Assembly: GCA_013364255.1 (NCBI GenBank)
Contig: CP054936.1
Coordinates: 5,300,853 to 5,364,852 of the forward strand
Length of the DNA stretch: 64,000 bases
DNA from: Streptomyces seoulensis
GTDB lineage: Bacteria; Actinomycetota; Actinomycetes; Streptomycetales; Streptomycetaceae
Direction: 5' to 3'
This document shows positions 53,111 to 60,865 of this stretch, piece after piece (within the stretch, counting starts at the first letter, position 1; each line of letters opens with the position of its first letter). The notes beneath the pieces are model-generated. The model did not search any database. It had not been told where the DNA came from and worked only from the letters and a program-made list of their open reading frames with translations. A program made the position numbers and the translations under genes.

Positions 53111-55942
53111 TCAACCGGACCTTGGCACCAGCAACCGTTCGATGTCGTCCACGGCCGCGGCCACTCCCAATCGCCGGTACACGGTCACGGCGGATCGCAG
53201 GGCGCCCACCCCGTGACCAGGCCCGTCAACCGTCCAGTCACAGCGGCCGATGCCCTCCAGCGCCCGCGCCTCCTCCAATGGGCAGCGGACGTCCCGCGCG
53301 AGCGCGAGCGCCCGGCCGAAGTGCCGACGGGCGGCCGTCTGCTCACCGGAGGTGTGGAGCAGCAGCCCCCAGTGGTTCAGCACCTCCGCCTCGCCGCACC
53401 GGTCGCCCAGGTCCCGCAGGATCTCCAGGGCGCGTTGGAACGCCTCGATCGCGCCGTCGCGCTCACCGGCGACACCGCGCGCCACGCCCAGCTCGCCCAG
53501 CGAGGCGGCCTCACCCCCGCGGCTGCCCAGCTCACGGTAGGCGTCCAGGGCCTCCACCAGAAGCCGGATCGCCCCTGCCGCGTCCCCGGTCATCCGCTCC
53601 GCGATGCCCAGGTGACGGACGCTGTTCGCGCGGCCGAACCGTTCACCGAGCTCGGTGAAGACGGTCAGGGCCCGGGTGTGTGCCGTGCGCGCTCCCTCGA
53701 TGTCTCCGGTCAACCGCTGGACGACGCCCGACTCGTTCATCGCGTACGCCTGATGAACCCGGTCGTCCAGCTCCAGGTAGATGTCGAAGGCTTCTCGGTG
53801 GTGTCGCGCGGCCAGGTCGTACGCGCCCATGAAGCAGTGCACGACGCCGAGGTCACGCAGGGAATTCGCCTCGCCGTACCGGTCACCGAGTTCCCGATAG
53901 ATCGAAAGAGCCTCGCTCTGGGCCTCCACCGCGGCGTCGAACCGGCTCATCTGTCGGTGTGTCATACCGAGATCCGCGAGCGCGTTCGCCTGCCCGAGCC
54001 GGTTCCCCAGCTCACGGTAGAGGGCGAGGGCCTCGGTCTGGGCGCGGGCCGCGTCCTCGTTGTCCGCGGTCAGGTACCAGACGATGCCGAGCTGATTGAG
54101 TGCGTCCGCCTTGCCACGCCGGTCGTCGACCGCTTCGTACGCGGTCACGGCGTCGTTCAGGACCTCGATCGCCTGGGGATAGGCGGCCATGAAGCGGCGT
54201 ACGACACCCAGCTCGGCGAGGGCATCGCCCCGCGCACGCTGGTCGCCGGTGCGCTGGGCGGCCTCGGCGGCGGTGCGATGGAGCCCGACGGCCTGGTCCC
54301 AGGGGCCGGCCTGGCGCAGGAAGGGCGCCATGGCCGCGGCGAGCCGGACCACGAGGTCGTACAGGGAGAGGCCGTTCGCCCGCCGGACGCAGGCCAGGAC
54401 ATTGGCCCGCTCGGTCTCCAGCCAGCTCAGGGCGTCCGCCCGCGACTCCAGGAGCGGCGTCTGCACCCGTGCGGCGTCGTCCGGAGCCGGTGGCACCGCG
54501 GCTCCGCTGCGCACGATGTGTCCGTTCGCGACGGCGACGGCGGCCAGGTAGTAGGTGCCCAAGCGCCGGACGGCCTGTACGTGGTCCATGCTGTCTCCCT
54601 CGGCGGCGAGACCGCGAGCGTAGTCGCGCAGGAGATCGTGCAGCCGGTAGCGACTCCCCGGGTGCTCGTCGATCAAGTGGTCGTCGTAGAGCGCCTCGAG
54701 GTGCCGACGGGCCACCACGACCGGGACCTCGCCAAGCGCCGCGCCCACGTGCGGGTCGAGATCGGTGCCGGGGAAGAACCCGAGTTGTCGGAAGAAGCGC
54801 TGCCGCTCCGGCGCGAGGTCCCGGTAGGAGAGATCGAACGTCGCGGTGACGGCGCGTTCCCCGGCGCGCAGCTCGCCCAGTCGGTCCCGCGCCACCACCA
54901 GCCGTCCGCGCAGGTCCTCGGCGCTCCAGGACGGATGATGCCGCAGCCGTGCCGCGAGCAGCGACACCGCCAGCGGCAGACATCCGCACAGCCCCACCAA
55001 CTCGCCCACCACGTCCCGGCCGAGGGCGTCGGCCGGCCGCCCGCTGAGCCGCACGAAGAGGTCGACGGCGTGATCCGGCGGCAGCGCGTCCACCGACATG
55101 ACCACCTCCTCGTTCGCCACCAGCCGCTTACGGCTGGTCACGAGCACCAGGCACCCGCTTCCACCGGGGAGCAGCGGCTCCAGCTGCCGGTAGCCGGCCG
55201 CGTTGTCGAGGATCAGCAGCGCCTTCTTGTCCGCGAGCCTGCTCCGCCACATGGCGGCCCTGGCCTCCGTGACCGCGCCGACGTCGTCACCGACGGGAAT
55301 CCGCTGCGTCGGCACGCCGGCCGCCGCGAGAAGCGAGGCGAGAGCCTCGCCCGCCTGTACGGGAGCACGACCCGGCGTGTGCCCGTTGAGATTCACGAAG
55401 AGCTGCCCGTCGGGGAACCGTTCCGAGAGCAGGTGGCCGGCGTGTACGGCGAAGGTGGTCTTCCCGACACCGGGCATGCCGTCGATCACATGGACCGGCA
55501 GCCCTTCGCCGCGCTCCTGGGAGACCCGTACCGACCTCATCAACTGCTCCAGCTCCGCGGTACGGTCGGTGAACGCGGCCGTGTCGCGCGGCAGCGAACG
55601 CAGCACCCGGGCGGCATCCGGCGGCCCCGTTCCGTCATCCGGTGGCCCCGACGGGGTGGGAGGCCGCGCCTCGGAGAGTCCGGCGAGCAGGGCCGTCAGC
55701 CCCGCCGTCGTCACGCCCAGCACGATGAACGAGAACCAGGCGTGCTCCCGTAACCACCCCAGCCAACCGGGCCACCGCGACTCATCGGACACGGCGTTCG
55801 TGACGAGCCCGACGAGCATGGTGCTCACAGCGCCGCCCGCGGCGACGACGGCGATCGTGAACCCGCGCCGGAGTCTCATACGGGGGTCCCGGCGACCGGG
55901 GGAACGGCCGGTGCCCTCCTGATGCCGCCCATGAGACACCAC
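53111..55942 (-). CDS. Membrane STAND (NB-ARC) ATPase with TPR repeats, FxsT-like
   Basis: About 943 residues. Two membrane helices (about 27-51 and 68-90) are followed by an NB-ARC domain with Walker A GMPGVGKTT (155-163), LLILDNA and CGCLPLAVSLLAARL, and then about ten tetratricopeptide repeats of about 40 residues (for example ALGELGVARGVAGERDGAIEAFQRALEI). FxSxx-system loci commonly carry such a TPR protein. There is no TIR, protease or DNA-binding domain. The start is GTG at 55942, or ATG at 55879, which removes 21 residues and keeps both helices. It lies 126 bases before the precursor gene. Confidence 0.9.
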   Translation of the reverse strand: MVSHGRHQEGTGRSPGRRDPRMRLRRGFTIAVVAAGGAVSTMLVGLVTNAVSDESRWPGWLGWLREHAWFSFIVLGVTTAGLTALLAGLSEARPPTPSGPPDDGTGPPDAARVLRSLPRDTAAFTDRTAELEQLMRSVRVSQERGEGLPVHVIDGMPGVGKTTFAVHAGHLLSERFPDGQLFVNLNGHTPGRAPVQAGEALASLLAAAGVPTQRIPVGDDVGAVTEARAAMWRSRLADKKALLILDNAAGYRQLEPLLPGGSGCLVLVTSRKRLVANEEVVMSVDALPPDHAVDLFVRLSGRPADALGRDVVGELVGLCGCLPLAVSLLAARLRHHPSWSAEDLRGRLVVARDRLGELRAGERAVTATFDLSYRDLAPERQRFFRQLGFFPGTDLDPHVGAALGEVPVVVARRHLEALYDDHLIDEHPGSRYRLHDLLRDYARGLAAEGDSMDHVQAVRRLGTYYLAAVAVANGHIVRSGAAVPPAPDDAARVQTPLLESRADALSWLETERANVLACVRRANGLSLYDLVVRLAAAMAPFLRQAGPWDQAVGLHRTAAEAAQRTGDQRARGDALAELGVVRRFMAAYPQAIEVLNDAVTAYEAVDDRRGKADALNQLGIVWYLTADNEDAARAQTEALALYRELGNRLGQANALADLGMTHRQMSRFDAAVEAQSEALSIYRELGDRYGEANSLRDLGVVHCFMGAYDLAARHHREAFDIYLELDDRVHQAYAMNESGVVQRLTGDIEGARTAHTRALTVFTELGERFGRANSVRHLGIAERMTGDAAGAIRLLVEALDAYRELGSRGGEAASLGELGVARGVAGERDGAIEAFQRALEILRDLGDRCGEAEVLNHWGLLLHTSGEQTAARRHFGRALALARDVRCPLEEARALEGIGRCDWTVDGPGHGVGALRSAVTVYRRLGVAAAVDDIERLLVPRSG

Positions 55943-56090
55943 GCACTGCCCACCGACCTGTCCACGAAGGCGACCCCCGACTACGACACCCCGACGCCTT
56001 TACGGAACCGCCCTCGTGGACCTTGGTCAAGGGCGCCTCTGAGCCACGGCGCTCACTGGTTGCCGCGAAATGCGTCTGAGTGCCGGCGTA

Positions 56091-57374
56091 TCAGATGACG
56101 GCAGGAGCCTTCCTGTACCAGTCGGTAATCACCTTGGTCAGGTGTACGACGTTCTGCTGACGCATGATCGGAGCGAAGGCGTGGGGCTCGAAGTCCTCGT
56201 TCGCGTCCGTGGTCCGCCAGATGCTGTCCTCGGTGACCGGAGCGGTCATGTGACGGTCGAGTCGCTTGAAGAACTCCTGGATGTCACCGTCTTCGGCTCC
56301 AGCCTCCCGCAGGTTGCGGTAGACGCCGCCCAGGACGCGGAGCATGCCGACCGAGCCCAGGAGCGATGAATCGCGCAGCCTCATGGACTTGGTGGGGGGA
56401 GCCGGCGGCTCGTTCTTCTTCTTCTCGGAGAGCGAGGGGTCGTAGTTGTCCACGTCCTCCTCGGTGATCTCCGCCAGCACGGTGAACGCGATGGAGATGA
56501 CGTCCAGGAAGCCGCGGACGCTTTCGATGACCTCGTTGTCGGTCAGCGACTCGACCTTTTTACTGACCCGGCCACCGGGTCCGGCGATGACGGCCCGCGT
56601 GATGTCGGCGACATGCTTGGCGCCCATCAGATTGCGGTTGGCCAGGGTCATCCGGTCCCGCTCGATGTCAATCTTGCCGAGGAAGAGGGGGTGGGTGACG
56701 ATGTCGCTGAGTGTGCGGTTGGCGATGCGTGAGGTGTCGAAGCGGGCCCGGACGGCACCGGAGATGCCCTTGGCGTTGTCCGCGACATCGACGAACATCT
56801 GCTGGCCCTTGACGCCGTCGGGCTCCACGTAGATGTCGATACCGACGAACTCGTCCTTGAGCCGCTGCATTCGATCGATCAGGGCCTTGCGGTCCTGCTC
56901 CAGCTTCACCTTCTTGACCTCGTTGGCGCGGTGGATCTCCCGGTCGATGCGTGAGACCTCGTCTGTGATGCGCTTCTTTTCCAGGTGGACACCGAGGATG
57001 CGGTGCTGGCCGTCGATCGTGATCAGGCGGCCGATGCCACCGATGGACCACGGGACGGTGAGGTAGCCGACCGATCCGTCTTCGCTGATCGGCTCGAAAC
57101 GGCAGCCACCGGTGTCACGGATGAGGAGTGCCGGAGCCACCCAGCCCGGGTTGTCGGTGAGGTACTGGCCGAAGCCCTTGGCGTGATTGATGTCCACCTT
57201 GCGGTTGTCCGGATCCGGCTTGGCCGGGTCAGGGATGGTGAGGATGACCGAGAGGTCGGCGAGCGGGATACGCGTCGTGTAGACGGTCCGACCGCCCTGG
57301 CTGGTGCAGATTGCCAGGTAGGTGGATTCCTCGCGCACGAGAGAGAGGCGCGACGAGTCGACAGTGATGCTCAA
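56091..57374 (-). CDS. DGQHR-domain protein (DndB-like)
   Basis: This 427-residue protein has the DGQHR motif at residues 121-125 (LITIDGQHRILG), the defining signature of the DGQHR/DndB family. DndB proteins regulate phosphorothioate DNA modification genes; no dndCDE or restriction genes are visible nearby, so this is an orphan. A helical charged stretch (about 130-170) may be coiled coil. The start is TTG at 57374, supported by AAGGAAG seven bases upstream. Its base composition is lower in GC than its neighbours and it lies between an AT-rich leader and the fxs-like locus, which suggests horizontal transfer. Confidence 0.85.
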   Translation of the reverse strand: MSITVDSSRLSLVREESTYLAICTSQGGRTVYTTRIPLADLSVILTIPDPAKPDPDNRKVDINHAKGFGQYLTDNPGWVAPALLIRDTGGCRFEPISEDGSVGYLTVPWSIGGIGRLITIDGQHRILGVHLEKKRITDEVSRIDREIHRANEVKKVKLEQDRKALIDRMQRLKDEFVGIDIYVEPDGVKGQQMFVDVADNAKGISGAVRARFDTSRIANRTLSDIVTHPLFLGKIDIERDRMTLANRNLMGAKHVADITRAVIAGPGGRVSKKVESLTDNEVIESVRGFLDVISIAFTVLAEITEEDVDNYDPSLSEKKKNEPPAPPTKSMRLRDSSLLGSVGMLRVLGGVYRNLREAGAEDGDIQEFFKRLDRHMTAPVTEDSIWRTTDANEDFEPHAFAPIMRQQNVVHLTKVITDWYRKAPAVI

Positions 57375-57535
57375 GGAGAACTTCCTTCACAAGCAGGCGA
57401 CTTGCTACGCAACGCACTCAAGCATGAAAAAAGACAACACACCTAACTAACCATAGAATTTTCCTTGTAATCGAGGATTTAAGATGCAAGATGGCTACTC
57501 ATCTGATAATGGTGGGCGCCACCACGCATAGGTGC

Positions 57536-57561
57536 CGACATGCTGTAGGTCAGCCATGTCG
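57536..57561. promoter_or_regulatory. Inverted repeat CGACATG-N12-CATGTCG
   Basis: Perfect seven-base arms with a twelve-base spacer lie about 160 bases before the TTG start of the DGQHR gene and at the edge of the AT-rich leader. It is a candidate operator. Confidence 0.4.
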
Positions 57562-57765
57562 TCATGAGTCGCGAGGGTGCGTCAGGCGGCCTAGCGGTTG
57601 AGGTTGCCGAGCTTCAGTCAGCGACCCTCCGTCGGTCGGCACCCCCGCCGATGCCGGATCCGGACGTTCATAGAGGCAGCCTGCGTCACATCGCGCCGCG
57701 TGCGATCAATGCCTCTGCGTGACGGGCCGGTCCTGCCTGCGGGGGAGGGTGCCCGGAAAACCGCT

Positions 57766-57800
57766 CAGGGGCCCGACCCGCAAAGCGGATCAGGCCCCTG
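57766..57800. terminator. tRNA-Pro terminator hairpin
   Basis: CAGGGGCC and GGCCCCTG arms (8 bp, perfect) lie just past the 3' end of the tRNA on the minus strand. Confidence 0.65.
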
Positions 57801-57817
57801 ACCTGGTCTTACAGCTG

Positions 57818-57891
57818 TCGGGGTGGCGGGATTTGAACCCACGACCTCTTCGTCCCGAACGAAGCGCGCTGCCAAGCTGCGCTACACCCCG
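57818..57891 (-). tRNA. tRNA-Pro, anticodon CGG
   Basis: A 74-base cloverleaf. The acceptor stem CGGGGTG pairs with CACCCCG. The D-arm is GCGC/GCGC, the anticodon stem CTTCG/CGAAG with loop TTCGGGA (anticodon CGG), and the T-arm GTGGG-TTCAAAT-CCCGC. The discriminator base is A and CCA is not encoded. It reads the proline codon CCG, a common codon in this GC-rich genome. It flanks the accessory region with the DGQHR and fxs-like genes. Confidence 0.97.
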
Positions 57892-57924
57892 ATGTCACTG
57901 CTTGTTGCGGCGACGACGTTTACT

Positions 57925-58875
57925 TTAGCCCACTGGGGGCCGGAGGCGAAATCCGGTTGTGGAGCGGCGGTGGCGGACCGGGTTCGGGCGGGCCTGGTCG
58001 GTGGCGATCAGGAGGAGGGCGAGGGCGTAGCAGGAGAGGCCGACCAGGAGGGCGTTGCCCAGGACGTGTTTGTAGCCGTGCCGGGCGACGTCCAGGAAGG
58101 GGTAGAGGTAGTGGTCGCCCGTGGCAGGAGAGAGGACTTCTCCTCGGGTCAGGATGAAGGCCAGGTACGCCAGGGGGTAGAGCAGCCACGGGGCGGCCTG
58201 GCGCAGGTGCGGGCGGGCCGGGACGGTCAGCAGGAGCCAGTCCAGGAGGGCGGCGAGTGGGATCGCCGTATGGATGAGGTGGGCGGCCGTCGACTGCCAC
58301 AGGGGGTGGCTGCCCGGGTTTCCCGTGATCGAGAACGGCGGAGTGGTTCCCGCCAGGAGCAGGTGGTCGACCAGCGCGGCGATGGTGACGTAGAGCACTG
58401 CCGCTCCCGTCAGGGTCGCCGGCAGCGGGCGGCGCGCGGTCCAGGCCCTGCGGGCCGAGGCGGCGAGGACCAGGGCGAGGAGGATGTTCGCCTGGATCGC
58501 GAAGTGGCTGAGCACATGGAGCGGGGGGCCGGTCAGCGTCTCCGCGACCACCGCGGCCGCTGCCGCCGCGGCGACCAGGAGGCGGTACGCCGCCGCCCAG
58601 GGCCGGCGCACCGGCGTCACCACGGCCGCCGCCGGGACGAAGGACGGCGTCAGCACGCTGATCCCGGGAATCGCGGGGAGATCCGGTATGTCCCGGAGGA
58701 ACGGGATGGGGGAGGGGACAGGGGTGATCAGGGCCGTCGCGGGGACCTCGGGGAGGGCATCCTCGTAGGTCGTCGCGGGCGCCGGGTCCGCCGGGAGCGC
58801 GGGGGAGGAGGCGGAGGCTGCTGCCGGGGATATCGGCCCAGGTGGGGGCGTGGGGGGTATCGGGGCGGCGGTCAT
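57925..58875 (-). CDS. Pr6Pr-family integral membrane protein
   Basis: A 316-residue protein with a Pro/Ala-rich cytoplasmic N-terminus (about 1-90) and six to seven membrane helices. Its motifs (FAIQANILLALVLAASARRAW, ALVDHLLL, DHYLYPFLDVARHGYKHVLGNAL) match the Pr6Pr family (FAR-17a/AIG1-like). The function is unknown. The end is 34 bases before the tRNA gene. Confidence 0.85.
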   Translation of the reverse strand: MTAAPIPPTPPPGPISPAAASASSPALPADPAPATTYEDALPEVPATALITPVPSPIPFLRDIPDLPAIPGISVLTPSFVPAAAVVTPVRRPWAAAYRLLVAAAAAAAVVAETLTGPPLHVLSHFAIQANILLALVLAASARRAWTARRPLPATLTGAAVLYVTIAALVDHLLLAGTTPPFSITGNPGSHPLWQSTAAHLIHTAIPLAALLDWLLLTVPARPHLRQAAPWLLYPLAYLAFILTRGEVLSPATGDHYLYPFLDVARHGYKHVLGNALLVGLSCYALALLLIATDQARPNPVRHRRSTTGFRLRPPVG

Positions 58876-58940
58876 GCCCTCACGGTAGGAAGACTGGGCA
58901 CAACGGGCGATTCGGGTGGGCTGTGCGGGTGATACGGCGG

Positions 58941-58985
58941 GGTGGCGGAGGTGGCGGAGGTGGCGGAGGTGGCGGAGGTGGCGGA
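58941..58985. repeat. Five tandem GGTGGCGGA nonamers
   Basis: Five perfect 9-base copies, then a degenerate one, lie between the Pr6Pr start and the metallophosphoesterase end. No ORF on either strand here looks like protein. Confidence 0.9.
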
Positions 58986-59105
58986 GGTTGCGCGGGTGGG
59001 GTGCCGACTGCGTCGTGCCCGGTGCTCGCGCCCCCCCGCCCCACCAGCTACTTCCACCCCACCGGCTACTCCCGGCCCCCCCACCGGCTACCTCCGCCCC
59101 ACCAC

Positions 59106-60032
59106 CTACTCCCGCCCCACCAGCGTCAGCAGCGTCGCCTCCGGGGGGCAGGCGAAGCGGACCGGGGTGTAGCGGTTGGTGCCGCAGCCCGCGGAGACGT
59201 GCAGGTAGGAGGTGCGGTCCTCGGCGGTGTGGCTGGACAGGCCCTTGACCCGGTCGGTGTCGATGTCGCAGTTGGTGACCAGCGCGCCGTAGAAGGGGAC
59301 GCAGAGCTGGCCGCCGTGGGTGTGGCCGGCCAGGATCAGGGGGTAGCCGTCGGCCGTGAAGGCGTCCAGGACGCGCAGGTACGGGGCGTGGACCACGCCC
59401 AGCGAGAGGTCGGCCGTGCCGGACGGGCCGCCGGCCACCTTCGCGTAGCGGTCCCGCTTGATGTGCGGGTCGTCAAGGCCCGTCAGCTCCACCGAGACGC
59501 CCTCGACCTTCAGGGTGCCGCGGGTGTTGGTCAGGTTGAGCCAGCCCGCCGCGTCGAAGCCGTCGCGCAGCTCCTCCCAGGGGTTGTGGATCGCGCCGGC
59601 CACGGGCTTGTTGCCGTTCAGCCCGTGCCGGCCGCTCGTCTTCTCCAGCAGGTAGCGGGCGGGGTTGCGCGGCTTGGGGCCGTAGTAGTCGTTGGACCCG
59701 AAGACGTACGCGCCCGGGAACTCCATCAGTGGGCCGAGCGCGTCCAGCGTCTCCGGCACGCCCTCAGGGTCCGAGAGGTTGTCGCCCGTGTTGATCACGA
59801 AGTCGGGGCGCAGCCCGGCCAGCGAGCGCAGCCAGCGCTGCTTCTTGCGCTGGCCGCCGACCATGTGGATGTCGGAGACCTGGAGGACGCGCAGGGGGCG
59901 CATGCCGGGGGGCAGGACCGGGACCGTCACCCGTCGCAGGCGGAAGGAACGGACCTCGAAGCCCGCCGAGTAGAGAAGACCGGCGGTCGCGACCGCCGTG
60001 ATGCCCAGGGGAACTCCGTATCGCGCGCGCAT
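59106..60032 (-). CDS. Calcineurin-like metallophosphoesterase, YaeI/YkuE type
   Basis: A 308-residue enzyme with an N-terminal hydrophobic segment (about 8-25) that may anchor it. The metal-binding motifs are DIH, GDN, GSND in place of GNH(E), and GHTHGGQ. YaeI/YkuE-like enzymes hydrolyse phosphodiesters such as lipid A precursors or glycerophosphodiesters; the substrate here is unknown. The ATG is at 60032. Confidence 0.92.
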   Translation of the reverse strand: MRARYGVPLGITAVATAGLLYSAGFEVRSFRLRRVTVPVLPPGMRPLRVLQVSDIHMVGGQRKKQRWLRSLAGLRPDFVINTGDNLSDPEGVPETLDALGPLMEFPGAYVFGSNDYYGPKPRNPARYLLEKTSGRHGLNGNKPVAGAIHNPWEELRDGFDAAGWLNLTNTRGTLKVEGVSVELTGLDDPHIKRDRYAKVAGGPSGTADLSLGVVHAPYLRVLDAFTADGYPLILAGHTHGGQLCVPFYGALVTNCDIDTDRVKGLSSHTAEDRTSYLHVSAGCGTNRYTPVRFACPPEATLLTLVGRE

Positions 60033-60266
60033 GTGTCCATGGTCTCAGGACCATGCCGCGCGGCGGAAACCGCCCACGGGGACGGGCACATGGGCGCGTT
60101 GATCCACGTGGGTGCCGGCCCGCGGGCCTGCGCCACGACCGGTCCGCGGGGAACCCCGTGAGGAGCGGTGGTCGCGAAGCGCCGGCGGGGCGGCCGTCGC
60201 GAATCCCCGGCGGGGCGGCATAAATGGGTGCGCGGCGGCGCTCCCGTTCCTGCGACAATCGGAGCC

Positions 60267-60731
60267 ATGACCACGCTCAAGTCGAAGCTTCAGGAAGACC
60301 TCAACGCCGCGATCCGGGAGCGCGACGAGCTGCGCTCCTCGACCCTCCGGCTGACGCTCACCGCGATCACCAAGGAGGAGGTCGCGGGCAAGGAGAAGCG
60401 CGAGCTCTCCGACGACGAGGTCCTCAAGGTGATCACTAAGGAGGCCAAGAAGCGCCGTGAGGCGGCCGAGGCCTTCGCGCAGGGTGGTCGCCCGGAGTCG
60501 GCCGAGCGGGAGAAGGCCGAGGGCGAGCTGCTCGCCGCGTACCTGCCCAAGCCGCTGTCCGACGAGGAGCTGAACGCCATCGTCGCCCAGGCCGTCGAGG
60601 AGGCCAGGGCGGCCGGCGCCGAGGGGCCGCGGGCGATGGGCGCGGTCATGAAGATCGTGAACCCGAAGGTGGCCGGGCTGGCCGAGGGCGGCCGCGTGGC
60701 CGCCGCGGTCAAGAAGCTGCTGGCCGGCTGA
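60267..60731 (+). CDS. GatB/YqeY-domain protein
   Basis: A 154-residue helical protein with the YqeY layout (TTLKSKLQEDLNAAIRERDELRSSTLRL, KRREAAEAFAQGGR, LAAYLPKPLSDEEL, MKIVNPKVAG). It is related to the tail domain of GatB and may act in tRNA-linked amidation or stress. The ATG at 60267 follows CGGAG. Confidence 0.95.
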   Translation: MTTLKSKLQEDLNAAIRERDELRSSTLRLTLTAITKEEVAGKEKRELSDDEVLKVITKEAKKRREAAEAFAQGGRPESAEREKAEGELLAAYLPKPLSDEELNAIVAQAVEEARAAGAEGPRAMGAVMKIVNPKVAGLAEGGRVAAAVKKLLAG

Positions 60732-60785
60732 CGCGCAGCGCCACCCGGCCCGGTACGCACGCTGCGCACGGTCGCACGCCGCGTA

Positions 60786-60820
60786 CGTGAAAGGGGCGCC
60801 CGTCGGGCGCCCCTTTCACG
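60786..60820. terminator. Bidirectional terminator between YqeY and PBP genes
   Basis: Sixteen-base perfect arms (left CGTGAAAGGGGCGCCC, right the exact reverse complement) around GTC lie between the convergent genes ending at 60731 and 60866. The A-run in the left arm and T-run in the right arm resemble an intrinsic terminator in both directions. Confidence 0.92.
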
Positions 60821-60865
60821 CTGACTGTCGAGATCGCGCCGCCTTACGCCGAAGGCGGCGTCGCC

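Larger units (their letters stand above)
57375..57817. other. AT-rich intergenic region between the DGQHR gene and tRNA-Pro
   Basis: The first 150 bases (57375-57525) are markedly AT-rich for this genome. The middle holds an inverted repeat at 57536-57561. The last part holds the tRNA terminator. An open frame at 57598-57801 has no protein-like features or ribosome-binding site. The position next to a tRNA 3' end is typical of integration sites. I found no second copy of the tRNA 3' end in this window. Confidence 0.6.

Noticed and set aside
57598..57801. 67-residue ORF beside the tRNA gene
   Set aside because: No ribosome-binding site, Arg/Pro-rich random composition and overlap with the tRNA terminator.
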